Assembly (NCBI GenBank): GCA_964565805.1
Contig: CAZMGH010000001.1
Location: 82,222 to 146,221 of the forward strand
DNA: 64,000 nt
Direction: 5' to 3'
DNA from: Catenibacillus sp964565805
Lineage (GTDB): Bacteria > Bacillota > Clostridia > Lachnospirales > Lachnospiraceae
The position numbers and the translations under genes are program-made. The notes under the pieces were generated by a model. The model did no database searches. It saw only the letters and a program-made list of their open reading frames with translations, and was not told where the DNA came from. Position 1 is the first letter of the stretch. Each line of letters opens with the position of its first letter. Positions 1-7,900 of the stretch are shown here, piece after piece.

Positions 1-28
1 GAGAAGCTGATGCAAGTATAATTTTCAC
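1..28 (-). CDS. maf: Maf nucleotide pyrophosphatase, first 9 codons only
   Basis: Only the start lies in the window; the gene runs off the left edge. Reading leftward from a GTG at 28-26 gives MKIILASAS, the very conserved beginning of Maf/YhdE proteins, which hydrolyse non-canonical nucleoside triphosphates. An AAGGAG ribosome-binding site lies nine bases before the GTG. The gene follows the decayed repair genes in the same direction. The call rests on nine residues and a good ribosome-binding site, so it is likely but not proven. Confidence 0.6.
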
Positions 29-182
29 AATACAAAACTCCTTTTTAAATTCAATCCGTATAAACCAGCCTACTGCTTGACTGTAACATATTTTACCATA
101 GATTACGGCAAAAAAGAAGATGGAAATTATAATAACAGTTCAGCAAGACTGTTACATCAACCGGCTGCCGCAGATACTCGCC

Positions 183-329
183 TTACCCCTGCATCTCTGT
201 CATGTTCTTCCAGAACCGCTTTGGCATCATATTCATCTGAAGGCGAGGATTATGCCGATCTTTAATCCCAATGTGAGCAAAAAACGTCCTCCATAAACCA
301 ACAAAATCCGACTCAGCCTGGGAAACCTT
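183..329 (-). pseudogene. DUF4130 (TIGR03915-type) DNA metabolism protein, C-terminal remnant
   Basis: This frame has no complete gene but ends in about 48 codons that match the C-terminus of the DUF4130 family: a LWRTFF block, then IGIKDRHNPRLQ, then MPKRFWKNMTE and a TAA stop at 185-183. In that family the protein is usually about 250 residues and is encoded right after the radical SAM repair protein that precedes it here. The N-terminal four fifths are missing, and the remnant is joined out of frame to the cut end of the radical SAM gene near 330. I read it as a deletion remnant. The family match comes from remembered motifs, not a search. Confidence 0.6.
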
Positions 330-946
330 CGTGCTTTGCATATCCGCCGGGCCGACTGAACACCGATTCCCGGTACCTTCAGCAGGGTATAGTAGTCTGC
401 CCTGTCAATCTCCACAGGGAAATTCTCCAAATGGCGGACCGCCCAGTCACACTTAGGATCCAGCACTGTATTAAAATTGGGGCGCTTTTCATCTAAAAGA
501 TCGCTGGCGGTAAATCCGTAAAAACGCAGCAGCCAGTCCGCCTGATAAAGCCGGTGTTCCCGAAGCAGCGGCGGCCCCTGGGACAGAGCAGGAAGATCTT
601 TATCTGTGTTCACTGACACATAGGCAGAATAAAACACCCGCTTCAGATCAAACTTTTTATACAAAGACTCACTGACCTGCATGATCTGAAGATCTGTCTC
701 CATGGTATAGTCCGGTTTTTTTACCACACCGGAGCTAAAAAAAGTCCCTCGATGTAATTGCGCCGGTAAAATCCCATAGTCAGCTGGCAAATCTCCGTCG
801 GCGTAAACGTAGCTCTGGGAACGTCGTTGCTTCGGCGGTTGACACAATACTTACAGTCAAACACACAGTCATTACTTAAAAGAATCTTTAACAGCGAGAT
901 GCATCTTCCGTCCCCGGCAAAAAGTCAAAGACTTGAGTTTATCCAT
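330..946 (-). pseudogene. Putative DNA modification/repair radical SAM protein (TIGR03916-type), deleted and frameshifted
   Basis: Start ATG at 946-944 with GGAGG seven bases upstream gives MDKLKSL. The reading then jumps frame to GDGRCISLLKILLSN and the 4Fe-4S motif CVFDCKYC (CxxxCxxC of radical SAM enzymes), followed by VNRRSNDVPRATF and FYRRNYIEGLF. A run of seven A on the plus strand (737-743) shifts the frame; eight would restore FFSSGVV. After PDYTME the text skips to DLQIMQVSE, LKRVFYSAY, HRLYQADWLLRFYGF and the helix-hairpin-helix-like PGIGVQSARR, where it ends. Intact relatives are about 420 residues; roughly half is absent, in at least three pieces. The surviving blocks are well conserved, so the loss looks recent or is an assembly fault. 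Not expected to be functional as it stands. Confidence 0.75.
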
Positions 947-986
947 ACCAACGCCTCCATCAGTGCAAACATCTGTTCTTTTTTTG

Positions 987-1015
987 ATTATATCACACAA
1001 ACATATGTTTGTAAA
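987..1015 (-). promoter_or_regulatory. Promoter with LexA-like SOS box for the radical SAM gene
   Basis: On the minus strand TTTACA (1015-1010), a 17-base spacer and TATAAT (992-987) make a near-consensus promoter about 40 bases before the radical SAM start. The spacer holds a perfect 16-base palindrome, ACAAACATATGTTTGT (997-1012), whose core AAC-ATAT-GTT resembles the Firmicutes LexA/DinR operator (GAAC-N4-GTTC type). A repressor bound there would cover the RNA polymerase site. LexA control is inferred from the motif. Confidence 0.65.
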
Positions 1016-1031
1016 TAAAAAACAGACTGTC

Positions 1032-1994
1032 TTAATGGTTGCATTTTGACATATATTCCAGTGAATTTTTCATATCCTGATGCATCTGAGCCTTCAGAGC
1101 GTCAATATTTTCAAACTTCTGCTCCGGCCGGGCAAAGTGATATAAACCCACTTCAATCTGACGGCCGTAAATATTTCCATCAAAACCGTAAATATAGGTT
1201 TCCGCCCTGGTTTTTTGATGATCCGCCACCGTAGGATTCCGGCCAATGTTCGTCACTGCCGGATAAGTCTTATGATCGATCACCGCTGCAGACGCATAGA
1301 CGCCGTTAGGCGGCAGAAGCTTTGTCTCGTCCGGCTCAAGATTTGCCGTAGGCATGCCGATGGTCCGTCCAATTTCTCTCCCGTGGACCACTGTACCGAT
1401 GATGGTATAAGGAATCCCCAGCATCTGAGTGGCGGTTTCCATCTTTCCTTCCAAAATGGCCTGACGGATCAGCGTTGCGCTAATATCCGTCTCATCCCCC
1501 GGCTGATACTCTCCCACCGCTTCCTTAAGGGTCGTGTGGATCTTTGGGCATATATGGGCGCTGTATCCTAACGGCAGGCTCATACCCCGGAGAAGGCCTG
1601 TATTTCCCTTTCGGTCCCGTCCGAAACAGAAATCCTCTCCCACCACAATATGCCGTGCCCCTAAATGGCGGATCAGCACCTCCTGAAGAAATTCTGTTGG
1701 ATCCATATGGGCTGTTTCCTCACTAAAAGGATACTCGATCAAAACATCCACGCCCATGCGTCCGGCCAGGATCCTCCGCTCCTGAGACGTATAAATCAGG
1801 GAAAGAGCTTTGCCCTGGAGCATATATGAAGGATTATAATTAAAGGTGAGCATCACCGACGTCATATTATGAGCTTTATAGCTGTTTATTTTACGGATCA
1901 GAGACTGATGGCCTAGATGAAGGCCGTCAAACTTTCCAATGGCCACTGCCGTATTTTCCATACAAATTTCCTTTGTGCCTGAAATAAATATCAT
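1032..1994 (-). CDS. ribF: Bifunctional riboflavin kinase / FAD synthetase
   Basis: 320 residues, normal length. It phosphorylates riboflavin to FMN and adenylates FMN to FAD in the cytoplasm. The N-terminal nucleotidyltransferase domain shows GKFDGLHLGHQSL with the HxGH-type motif (about residues 21-34) and VVGEDFCFG. The C-terminal kinase domain shows GMPTANL and TNIGRNPT. The ATG at 1994 has AGGAG nine bases upstream; a second Met at residue 12 (MENTAV) is an alternative. It begins 3 bases after the truB stop and is the last gene of the cluster. No FMN riboswitch precedes it, as expected for a gene inside an operon. Confidence 0.95.
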   Translation of the reverse strand: MIFISGTKEICMENTAVAIGKFDGLHLGHQSLIRKINSYKAHNMTSVMLTFNYNPSYMLQGKALSLIYTSQERRILAGRMGVDVLIEYPFSEETAHMDPTEFLQEVLIRHLGARHIVVGEDFCFGRDRKGNTGLLRGMSLPLGYSAHICPKIHTTLKEAVGEYQPGDETDISATLIRQAILEGKMETATQMLGIPYTIIGTVVHGREIGRTIGMPTANLEPDETKLLPPNGVYASAAVIDHKTYPAVTNIGRNPTVADHQKTRAETYIYGFDGNIYGRQIEVGLYHFARPEQKFENIDALKAQMHQDMKNSLEYMSKCNH

Positions 1995-1997
1995 GGC

Positions 1998-2984
1998 TCA
2001 ACGCTCCTGTAAAAACATTTTCACAACTTTAAACTGGCGGGATTTCCGGCTGTACATATAGACACCGGTAAAATTCCCGCCCTTATCATAAACCCGAAAA
2101 TGCATCATGTCTTCAGGCTCTGCCGAATCCTTAAAAATCACATGGGAACGGGACAGAGGATTGCCGTTATGTAAAAGCCGGTCCCCCTGGTCATTCACTG
2201 TAATCTGAGGCATATGGGCAAACATGGCATCCACCGGGATGACCAAGGACATAATGCTGCCATCTTCCACAGCCCGGACGATCTGATCCAGCGTCTTTGC
2301 CTGGCCTGCTTCAAAAATCCCCACCCGGATTCTTTCCAGAGCAGACATACATCCTCCCACACCCAGCTTTTGGCCAATGTCATGGCACAAGGTGCGAATA
2401 TAGGTTCCCTTAGAACAGCCCACGGTCATGGTCACTGCCATTTTGGGAAAAACCCCAGGCTGTTCCTTGAAGCAGATCCCATCGCCATCTTTTAAAAGAT
2501 CCGCCGACTCATGGATCATTTCTATTTCCTCTATATTAATATAGGATATATTTACCTGTCGGGGCTGACGCTCCACTTCCCGGCCTTCCCTGGCCAGCTC
2601 ATACAGTTTTTTGCCTCCTACCTTCAGGGCGGAATACATGGGAGGGATCTGGTCATAAGAGCCTTCAAAAGAGCGCGCAGTCTCTTCCACCACATCTTGA
2701 GACAGATCCGCCGCCATTTCTGATAAAATACTTCCCGATGTATCCTGAGTGTCTGTCGTCATGCCTAAAAGCAATCTGGCCCGGTAAACCTTATCCTTAT
2801 CTGTAAGCATATCGCAAAGGCGGGTGCCATTTCCCAGGCACACAGGCAATACCCCTGTGGCCTCCGGGTCTAAGGTGCCGGTATGGCCGATCTTTTTCTG
2901 TTGAAGGATTCCCCGAAGCTTCGCCACCACATCGTGGGATGTAAAGCCTCGTTCCTTATATACATTAATGATGCCGTTAATCAT
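1998..2984 (-). CDS. truB: tRNA pseudouridine-55 synthase
   Basis: 328 residues. TruB isomerises U55 in the T-arm of nearly all tRNAs. The signature GHTGTLDPEATGVLP lies at residues 33-47, with the catalytic Asp at 39, and KVYRARLLLGMTTDTQD and CSKGTYIRTL follow. The C-terminal part resembles the PUA-like RNA-binding region. The start overlaps the end of nrnA by 8 bases, so translation is probably coupled. It ends in TGA, which shows that UGA is used as a normal stop here. Confidence 0.95.
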   Translation of the reverse strand: MINGIINVYKERGFTSHDVVAKLRGILQQKKIGHTGTLDPEATGVLPVCLGNGTRLCDMLTDKDKVYRARLLLGMTTDTQDTSGSILSEMAADLSQDVVEETARSFEGSYDQIPPMYSALKVGGKKLYELAREGREVERQPRQVNISYINIEEIEMIHESADLLKDGDGICFKEQPGVFPKMAVTMTVGCSKGTYIRTLCHDIGQKLGVGGCMSALERIRVGIFEAGQAKTLDQIVRAVEDGSIMSLVIPVDAMFAHMPQITVNDQGDRLLHNGNPLSRSHVIFKDSAEPEDMMHFRVYDKGGNFTGVYMYSRKSRQFKVVKMFLQER

Positions 2985-3939
2985 TGTTTTTTAACTGCTC
3001 CTCTATTAATCGGGTCAGATTATTGATCACATCATATTTGGTGCCGGACATGGAGCATCCGGCAGCCCGGATATGGCCGCCGCCGCCAAAATGACCGGCA
3101 ATCTTGGCCACATCCACAAAGGTATTGGAACGCATGCTGACTTTGTAAAAAAGCTCTCCAATCTCTGTAAGCAGGACAGCCACTTCCACGCCCTTAGTCA
3201 CCCGCATCTGGTCAATAACCCCTTCCAGGTCTGAGGATTGCGCCCGGTAAAAATCCATGACCTTTCGGTCAGCCACGGAAATAACACACTTTCCGGAAAA
3301 CATGAGAAAGCTTTCCAGAAGACACCGGCCTAAAAGCTGATTTTGAGTGTAGGTTTTCTGATAAAACACCTCATCCGTAAGTCTGGAAAAATCCACGCCA
3401 AGGCTCATGAGCTTTCCGGCAATCCTCATCGTCTGCTCGCCGGTATTTGAATGTTTAAAGCAGCCGGTATCACAAATAATCCCAACATACAGGGCCTCCG
3501 CCGTCTTTAAACGAATGTGGTCAAGATCCATCAGCGTTGCCAGGACCTCACAGGTAGAGCTGGCCTTAGGGTAAATCACATTTTCATCGGCATATCCCGG
3601 ATTACTGATGTGATGGTCAATGCACACTGTATTTTTCGCAGCGTCAAAATATTTCACCGCATCTGCCAAACGATCTTTACTGCTGGCGTCCAGGGCAAAA
3701 AACACGTCATAAGGGACCGCATCCCTTCCATCGGTAATAATGATCTTAGAATCCTCTAAAACACTGTAAGCATCCGGCACTGTTTCCAGATAAACATCCA
3801 CCTGAATGTGGGGATAATTTTCTTTCAGATAACCGTACAGAGCCAGACAGGATCCTACACAGTCCCCGTCCGGCCGGGTGTGGCCTGCCACAGCCACCCG
3901 TCCGGCGCCTTCAAGATATTTAGAAAGCTGATCATTCAT
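2977..3939 (-). CDS. nrnA: DHH/DHHA1 oligoribonuclease and pAp phosphatase
   Basis: 320 residues from the chosen start MNDQLSKY. NrnA degrades oligonucleotides of a few residues and dephosphorylates 3'-phosphoadenosine 5'-phosphate. The metal-binding motifs are visible: HTRPDGDCVGS near the N-terminus, ALDAS, and the eponymous CIDHHISN. The C-terminal DHHA1 domain has GGGGHIRAAG. An upstream extension of 17 codons is open, but the ATG at 3939 overlaps the rbfA stop in the usual coupled way and begins the conserved protein, so I prefer it. Confidence 0.92.
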   Translation of the reverse strand: MNDQLSKYLEGAGRVAVAGHTRPDGDCVGSCLALYGYLKENYPHIQVDVYLETVPDAYSVLEDSKIIITDGRDAVPYDVFFALDASSKDRLADAVKYFDAAKNTVCIDHHISNPGYADENVIYPKASSTCEVLATLMDLDHIRLKTAEALYVGIICDTGCFKHSNTGEQTMRIAGKLMSLGVDFSRLTDEVFYQKTYTQNQLLGRCLLESFLMFSGKCVISVADRKVMDFYRAQSSDLEGVIDQMRVTKGVEVAVLLTEIGELFYKVSMRSNTFVDVAKIAGHFGGGGHIRAAGCSMSGTKYDVINNLTRLIEEQLKNND

Positions 3940-4369
3940 TGGCATCCCCATCCGTTTCTGCCTCACAGGCGTCCTCTTCAAGCTCCTCATCTATGCGCAT
4001 GGCCTCATGAGCTTCATCCTCACTGATCACATCGCTGATCTTTTTGGACATATTTACACCATATTCAATGGACTGGTCCATAACAAAAATCAATTCCGGC
4101 GTATTTCTTAAATTCACGCTGGCAGCCAGCTCCCGGCGGATATAACCCATGGCGCTTTTCAGCCCTGCCATAGTCTCCTCCTGAGCCTTCTGATCCCCCA
4201 GCACGCTAATATAAGCCTTGCAGTATTTCAGATCCGGCGTTACCTCTGCCTCTACCACACTGGTCATGGGGTGGATTCTTGGGTCTTTAATCTCTCTGGC
4301 AATGATCCGGGATAATTCTCGGTGAACCTCACCATTAATACGGGTATTTTTTATACTGTTCTTTCTCAT
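3932..4369 (-). CDS. rbfA: 30S ribosome-binding factor A
   Basis: 145 residues. RbfA binds immature 30S subunits and helps process the 5' end of 16S rRNA. The N-terminus INGEVHRELSRIIAREIKDPRI and the KH-like segment TPDLKYCKAYISVLG are typical, as is RNTPELIFVMDQSIEYG. The C-terminal 30 residues are acidic and variable. It starts 11 bases after infB and is part of the same transcript. Confidence 0.95.
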   Translation of the reverse strand: MRKNSIKNTRINGEVHRELSRIIAREIKDPRIHPMTSVVEAEVTPDLKYCKAYISVLGDQKAQEETMAGLKSAMGYIRRELAASVNLRNTPELIFVMDQSIEYGVNMSKKISDVISEDEAHEAMRIDEELEEDACEAETDGDANE

Positions 4370-4380
4370 AGATGTCCCTC

Positions 4381-7254
4381 CTATCTTGGAACCTCTTCCA
4401 TGACAAACATTTCTACCTGGTCGCCTTCTTTAATGTCGTTAAACTTCTCCAGAGACATACCGCACTCATAGCCGGCATTAACTTCCTTCACATCATCCTT
4501 AAAACGCTTCAGGGAAGCCAGATCGCCTTCATAAATGACCACATTATCTCTTAGAAGTCTGGCTTTGCAGTTTCTGAGAACTTTTCCATCAGTTACATAA
4601 GCGCCAATAATCGTGCCTACGCCGGAAACTTTATAGGTCTGGCGTACTTCCGCATGGCCGATGATCTTCTCTTCATATGTAGGATCCAGCATACCTTTCA
4701 TGGCAGCCTCCACATCTTCAATAGCATTGTAAATAACACGGTACAAACGAACATCTACATTTTCTTGCTCTGCCACAGTCTTAGCCATATTATCCGGACG
4801 GACATTAAAGCCGATGATAATAGCATTCGATGCCGCCGCAAGAGTCACATCGCTTTCATTAATAGCGCCTACGCCGCCGTGTATCACTTTTACAGCTACC
4901 TCATCATTAGACAGCTTCACAAGACTTTGCTTTACAGCCTCCACGGAGCCCTGTACGTCTGCCTTTACCACAATATTTAATTCCTTGATCTGTCCTGCCT
5001 GGATCTGATCAAACAGGCCGTCCAGAGACAGCTTGCTCTTAGTCTCAGCCAGCATCTTTTCACGATTATTGGCAATAAATGTTTCTGCCATAGCACGGGC
5101 TTCTTTTTCTGTATCCGTTATAATAAACACTTCGCCGGCCTGAGGCGCTTCATTTAAACCAAGGATCTCCACAGGCGTGGAAGGCCCTGCCTCTTTGACA
5201 CGGCGGCCCTTATCATCGATCATGGCACGAACTTTACCGTGGGCTGTGCCAACGGCAATACAATCACCGGTTTTTAACGTCCCTTTCTGAACAAGCACTG
5301 TAGCTACAGGACCTCGGCCCTTATCCAGCTGTGCTTCAAGTACGAGCCCTCTGGCCTTTCGGTTAGGATTAGCCTTCAGTTCCCGCATTTCTGCCACAAG
5401 AAGGATCATATCCAAAAGCTCATCCAAACCTTCTTTTGTATGGGCGGATACAGGCACCATTATGGTCTGTCCTCCCCAGTCTTCAGCAACCAGGTCATAC
5501 TCTGTGAGTTCCTGCTTTACCCGGTCAATATTTGCGCTTGGCTTATCAATCTTGTTAATAGCAACAATGATCTCAATGCCTGCTGCCTTTGCATGGTTAA
5601 TGGCCTCAATGGTCTGAGGCATAACACCGTCATCAGCAGCCACAACAAGAATGGCAATATCTGTGGACTGAGCGCCTCTTAAACGCATGGCCGTAAATGC
5701 CTCATGTCCCGGTGTATCCAGGAAGGTGATCTTCTGTCCGTTCACTTCCACCACATAAGCGCCGATATGCTGGGTAATACCTCCGGCCTCCCCTGCAGTA
5801 ACGCTTGTTTTCCGGATAGCATCCAAAATAGATGTCTTGCCGTGGTCTACATGGCCCATAACACATACAACGGGCGGTCTTGGAACAAGATCCTTTGCAT
5901 CCTCTTCTTCCTCACGAAGAAGCTCTTCGATTACATCCACAACCACTTCTTGCTCGCATAAAATGTCATAATCCAGCGCGATCTCTTCCGCCTCATCGTA
6001 GGAAATCTCAGAGTTTAAGCTGACCATTTTCCCGGCAAGGAAAAGCTTCTTAACAATCTCAGCGCCGGGAACCTTCATCTTTTCTCCCAGCTCTTTTAAA
6101 GTAATGGTTTCCGGAAGCACGATGCTGGTCACCTTCTCAACCACTGGCTTTGGCTTTGGCGCCGGAGGAGTTAAAGGCTTCTTGGCAGAGGTCATGTTCT
6201 TGCCTCTTGAAGGCTTCTTTTCATTATCCCTATCACGGTTGTTCCGGTCCTTATCCCTGGAATCTTTATAGTTTCTCCGATTTTCACGGGTGGTATCCTT
6301 AGTTACCACAACCTCTTTGTTAATAGCGGAATCCAGGTTAAACCGGTTATCCCGGTCACCACGGCCTCTCTGGCCGCCCCGGCCCTCACTGCGGTTATTA
6401 TCCCTTCCGGAATTATTAAAGGAACGGCCGCCCCGGTCCCCATTATTATTGTTAAAGCGGTTATTGCCGCCAAAACGGCTGCCGCGGTTTTCTCCGCTGT
6501 TCCGATCGTTATTTCTGTCATTGTTCCGGTCACCGTAATTTCTCTGGCCGTCACGACTGCCGGAATAGCGGCCGCTGCGATTCTCTCCATTGTTCCGGTC
6601 ATGATTCCGGTCGTTGTTCCGGTCACCGTAATTTCTCTGGCCGTCACGACTGCCGGAATAGCGGCCGCTGCGATTCTCTCCATTGTTCCGGTCATGATTC
6701 CGGTCGTTGTTCCGATCACCGTAATTTCTCTGGCCGTCACGATTGGCGGAATAGCGGCCGCCCCGGTTCTCTCCGTTGTTACGATCATGATTTCGGTCGT
6801 TATTTCTGTTGTTCCGGTCATTATTTCGATCGCTGTAATTTCTCTGACTATCACGGCCGCTAAAACGTCCCCTGTTTTCCGGGTTTCTGTTATCATTCTG
6901 ACGTCCATCACGATTCCCGCCATCGCCGGAACGTCCGGAGAAACGATTGTTCTGCCGGTCCTGACCCTGACGATTGTTTTCCTGGCGATTATTTTCCTGC
7001 CGGTTATTTTCTCTTTGTCCTGTATTCATACGCTGCTCTCCACGTCCATTATCACTTCTCTGTAAAGCCGGCTTGTTTTCCGGTTTTCCAGTTCTGCCAG
7101 AAGTAAAGTATTTTCTTATTTTATTCGCACTCTCTGATGTGATCGTGCTCATATGACTTTCAACATCAATTCCATGACCTTTTAAGGCATATATCACATC
7201 TCTGCTGCTTTTTCCAAGTTCTTTTGCCAACTCATGTACTCTGATTTTTGACAT
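4381..7254 (-). CDS. infB: Translation initiation factor IF-2 with a long Arg/Asn/Asp/Gly repeat region
   Basis: 957 residues, longer than the usual 700-900. IF-2 is a GTPase that brings fMet-tRNA to the 30S subunit. The first 50 residues form the IF2_N helix (VHELAKELGKSSRDV). Residues about 65-330 are extremely rich in Arg, Asn, Asp and Gly and contain 31-residue tandem repeats. A second IF2_N-like segment (ITLKELGEKMKVPGAEIVKKLF) precedes the G domain. The GTPase motifs are GHVDHGKT at about residue 467, DTPGHE and NKID. Domains II to IV follow and end with a conserved C1/C2 region. The repeat region is probably disordered and may bind RNA, which is inference. Confidence 0.97.
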   Translation of the reverse strand: MSKIRVHELAKELGKSSRDVIYALKGHGIDVESHMSTITSESANKIRKYFTSGRTGKPENKPALQRSDNGRGEQRMNTGQRENNRQENNRQENNRQGQDRQNNRFSGRSGDGGNRDGRQNDNRNPENRGRFSGRDSQRNYSDRNNDRNNRNNDRNHDRNNGENRGGRYSANRDGQRNYGDRNNDRNHDRNNGENRSGRYSGSRDGQRNYGDRNNDRNHDRNNGENRSGRYSGSRDGQRNYGDRNNDRNNDRNSGENRGSRFGGNNRFNNNNGDRGGRSFNNSGRDNNRSEGRGGQRGRGDRDNRFNLDSAINKEVVVTKDTTRENRRNYKDSRDKDRNNRDRDNEKKPSRGKNMTSAKKPLTPPAPKPKPVVEKVTSIVLPETITLKELGEKMKVPGAEIVKKLFLAGKMVSLNSEISYDEAEEIALDYDILCEQEVVVDVIEELLREEEEDAKDLVPRPPVVCVMGHVDHGKTSILDAIRKTSVTAGEAGGITQHIGAYVVEVNGQKITFLDTPGHEAFTAMRLRGAQSTDIAILVVAADDGVMPQTIEAINHAKAAGIEIIVAINKIDKPSANIDRVKQELTEYDLVAEDWGGQTIMVPVSAHTKEGLDELLDMILLVAEMRELKANPNRKARGLVLEAQLDKGRGPVATVLVQKGTLKTGDCIAVGTAHGKVRAMIDDKGRRVKEAGPSTPVEILGLNEAPQAGEVFIITDTEKEARAMAETFIANNREKMLAETKSKLSLDGLFDQIQAGQIKELNIVVKADVQGSVEAVKQSLVKLSNDEVAVKVIHGGVGAINESDVTLAAASNAIIIGFNVRPDNMAKTVAEQENVDVRLYRVIYNAIEDVEAAMKGMLDPTYEEKIIGHAEVRQTYKVSGVGTIIGAYVTDGKVLRNCKARLLRDNVVIYEGDLASLKRFKDDVKEVNAGYECGMSLEKFNDIKEGDQVEMFVMEEVPR
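6530..6830 (-). repeat. 93-bp in-frame tandem repeats in infB
   Basis: The sequence around CACCGTAATTTCTCTGG recurs at 6531, 6624 and 6717, a period of exactly 93 bases (31 codons), with a degenerate further copy near 6831. Two neighbouring copies are almost identical in DNA, which suggests recent duplication. Each unit encodes SGRYSGSRDGQRNYGDRN-type residues followed by NDRNHDRNN. Confidence 0.9.
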
Positions 7255-7258
7255 ATGA

Positions 7259-7585
7259 CTACCTCCGTTCTTCTGATTCCGGGTTAACGAGTTTCAAAAT
7301 GGCTCCGGCAAAACCCTGATCCAGCAATGCCAGGGACGCGCGAAATTCCTTCCCCATGGCATGGCCCAGGTCTGCCTTTGTCCCATAAATCCTAAAAGGC
7401 ACATGATAATATGCGCACATATTTCTAAACATTTTTTTTGTATTCTCCGACGCATCACCGGCAATCAGCACTAGAACGGCTTTATGGCTTTTAATGGCTT
7501 TCTCTGTGGATAGTTCGCCGCTGGTCACCTTCCCGGCACGGGTTGCCAGTCCGACCATTGACAAGACCTTATCCCTGTTGATCAA
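7259..7585 (-). CDS. ylxQ: L7Ae/L30e-family RNA-binding protein (YlxQ)
   Basis: 108 residues. It belongs to the kink-turn-binding L7Ae/Gadd45 fold, shown by VGLATRAGKVTSGE and the segment KAVLVLIAGDASENTKK. Members sit between ylxR and infB in Firmicutes and are thought to bind structured RNA; the exact partner is not established. The start appears to be TTG at 7585, preceded by GGAGAG, overlapping the ylxR end by 17 bases. An ATG ten codons later would cut into the conserved fold. Confidence 0.88.
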   Translation of the reverse strand: MINRDKVLSMVGLATRAGKVTSGELSTEKAIKSHKAVLVLIAGDASENTKKMFRNMCAYYHVPFRIYGTKADLGHAMGKEFRASLALLDQGFAGAILKLVNPESEERR

Positions 7586-7841
7586 TACTCTCCATCTCCT
7601 TTGTCAGCTGTTCATACACTTCTTTGGGAATGTTCATTTTAAATGAGCGCTCCAGCCCTTTGCTTTTAATGGCTTTTTTAAGACATTCACTGCTGGGACA
7701 TATATACGCTCCCCGACCGTTTTTCCGTCCGGTAGCATCGATCATGACCGCATCCTCCGGGGTTTTGATAACCCGGATCATTTCTTTCTTGTTCTTCATT
7801 TCACCGCAGCCGATGCACTGTCGCAATGGAATCTTTTTCAT
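7569..7841 (-). CDS. ylxR: YlxR (DUF448) RNA-binding protein, RNase P modulator
   Basis: 90 residues from MKKIPLRQC. The DUF448 hallmark RQCIGCGEMKNKKEMIRV is at the start, followed by GRKNGRGAYICPSSECLKKA. In Bacillus subtilis the homologue (RnpM) binds RNase P RNA and regulates its activity. The ATG at 7841 has GAGG eight bases upstream and gives the canonical N-terminus; GTG and ATG codons slightly upstream are less likely. Confidence 0.92.
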   Translation of the reverse strand: MKKIPLRQCIGCGEMKNKKEMIRVIKTPEDAVMIDATGRKNGRGAYICPSSECLKKAIKSKGLERSFKMNIPKEVYEQLTKEMESIDQQG

Positions 7842-7900
7842 GCCCATCACCTCAATCTCTGATCTTATTTCTAATCATCCAGACCGCCAAAATGGCGCTT

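Noticed and set aside
827..1018. Plus-strand open frame opposite the radical SAM gene
   Set aside because: It lies across the promoter and start of the minus-strand gene and has no ribosome-binding site.
6530..6830. Regular 93-bp repeats as a possible CRISPR array
   Set aside because: The repeats are contiguous, in frame with infB and have no unique spacers.
6303..7065. Long open frames opposite and offset to infB, rich in Ile, Val and Thr
   Set aside because: They are shadows of the Arg/Asn/Asp/Gly repeat codons of infB. The composition follows the repeat DNA and there is no ribosome-binding site.
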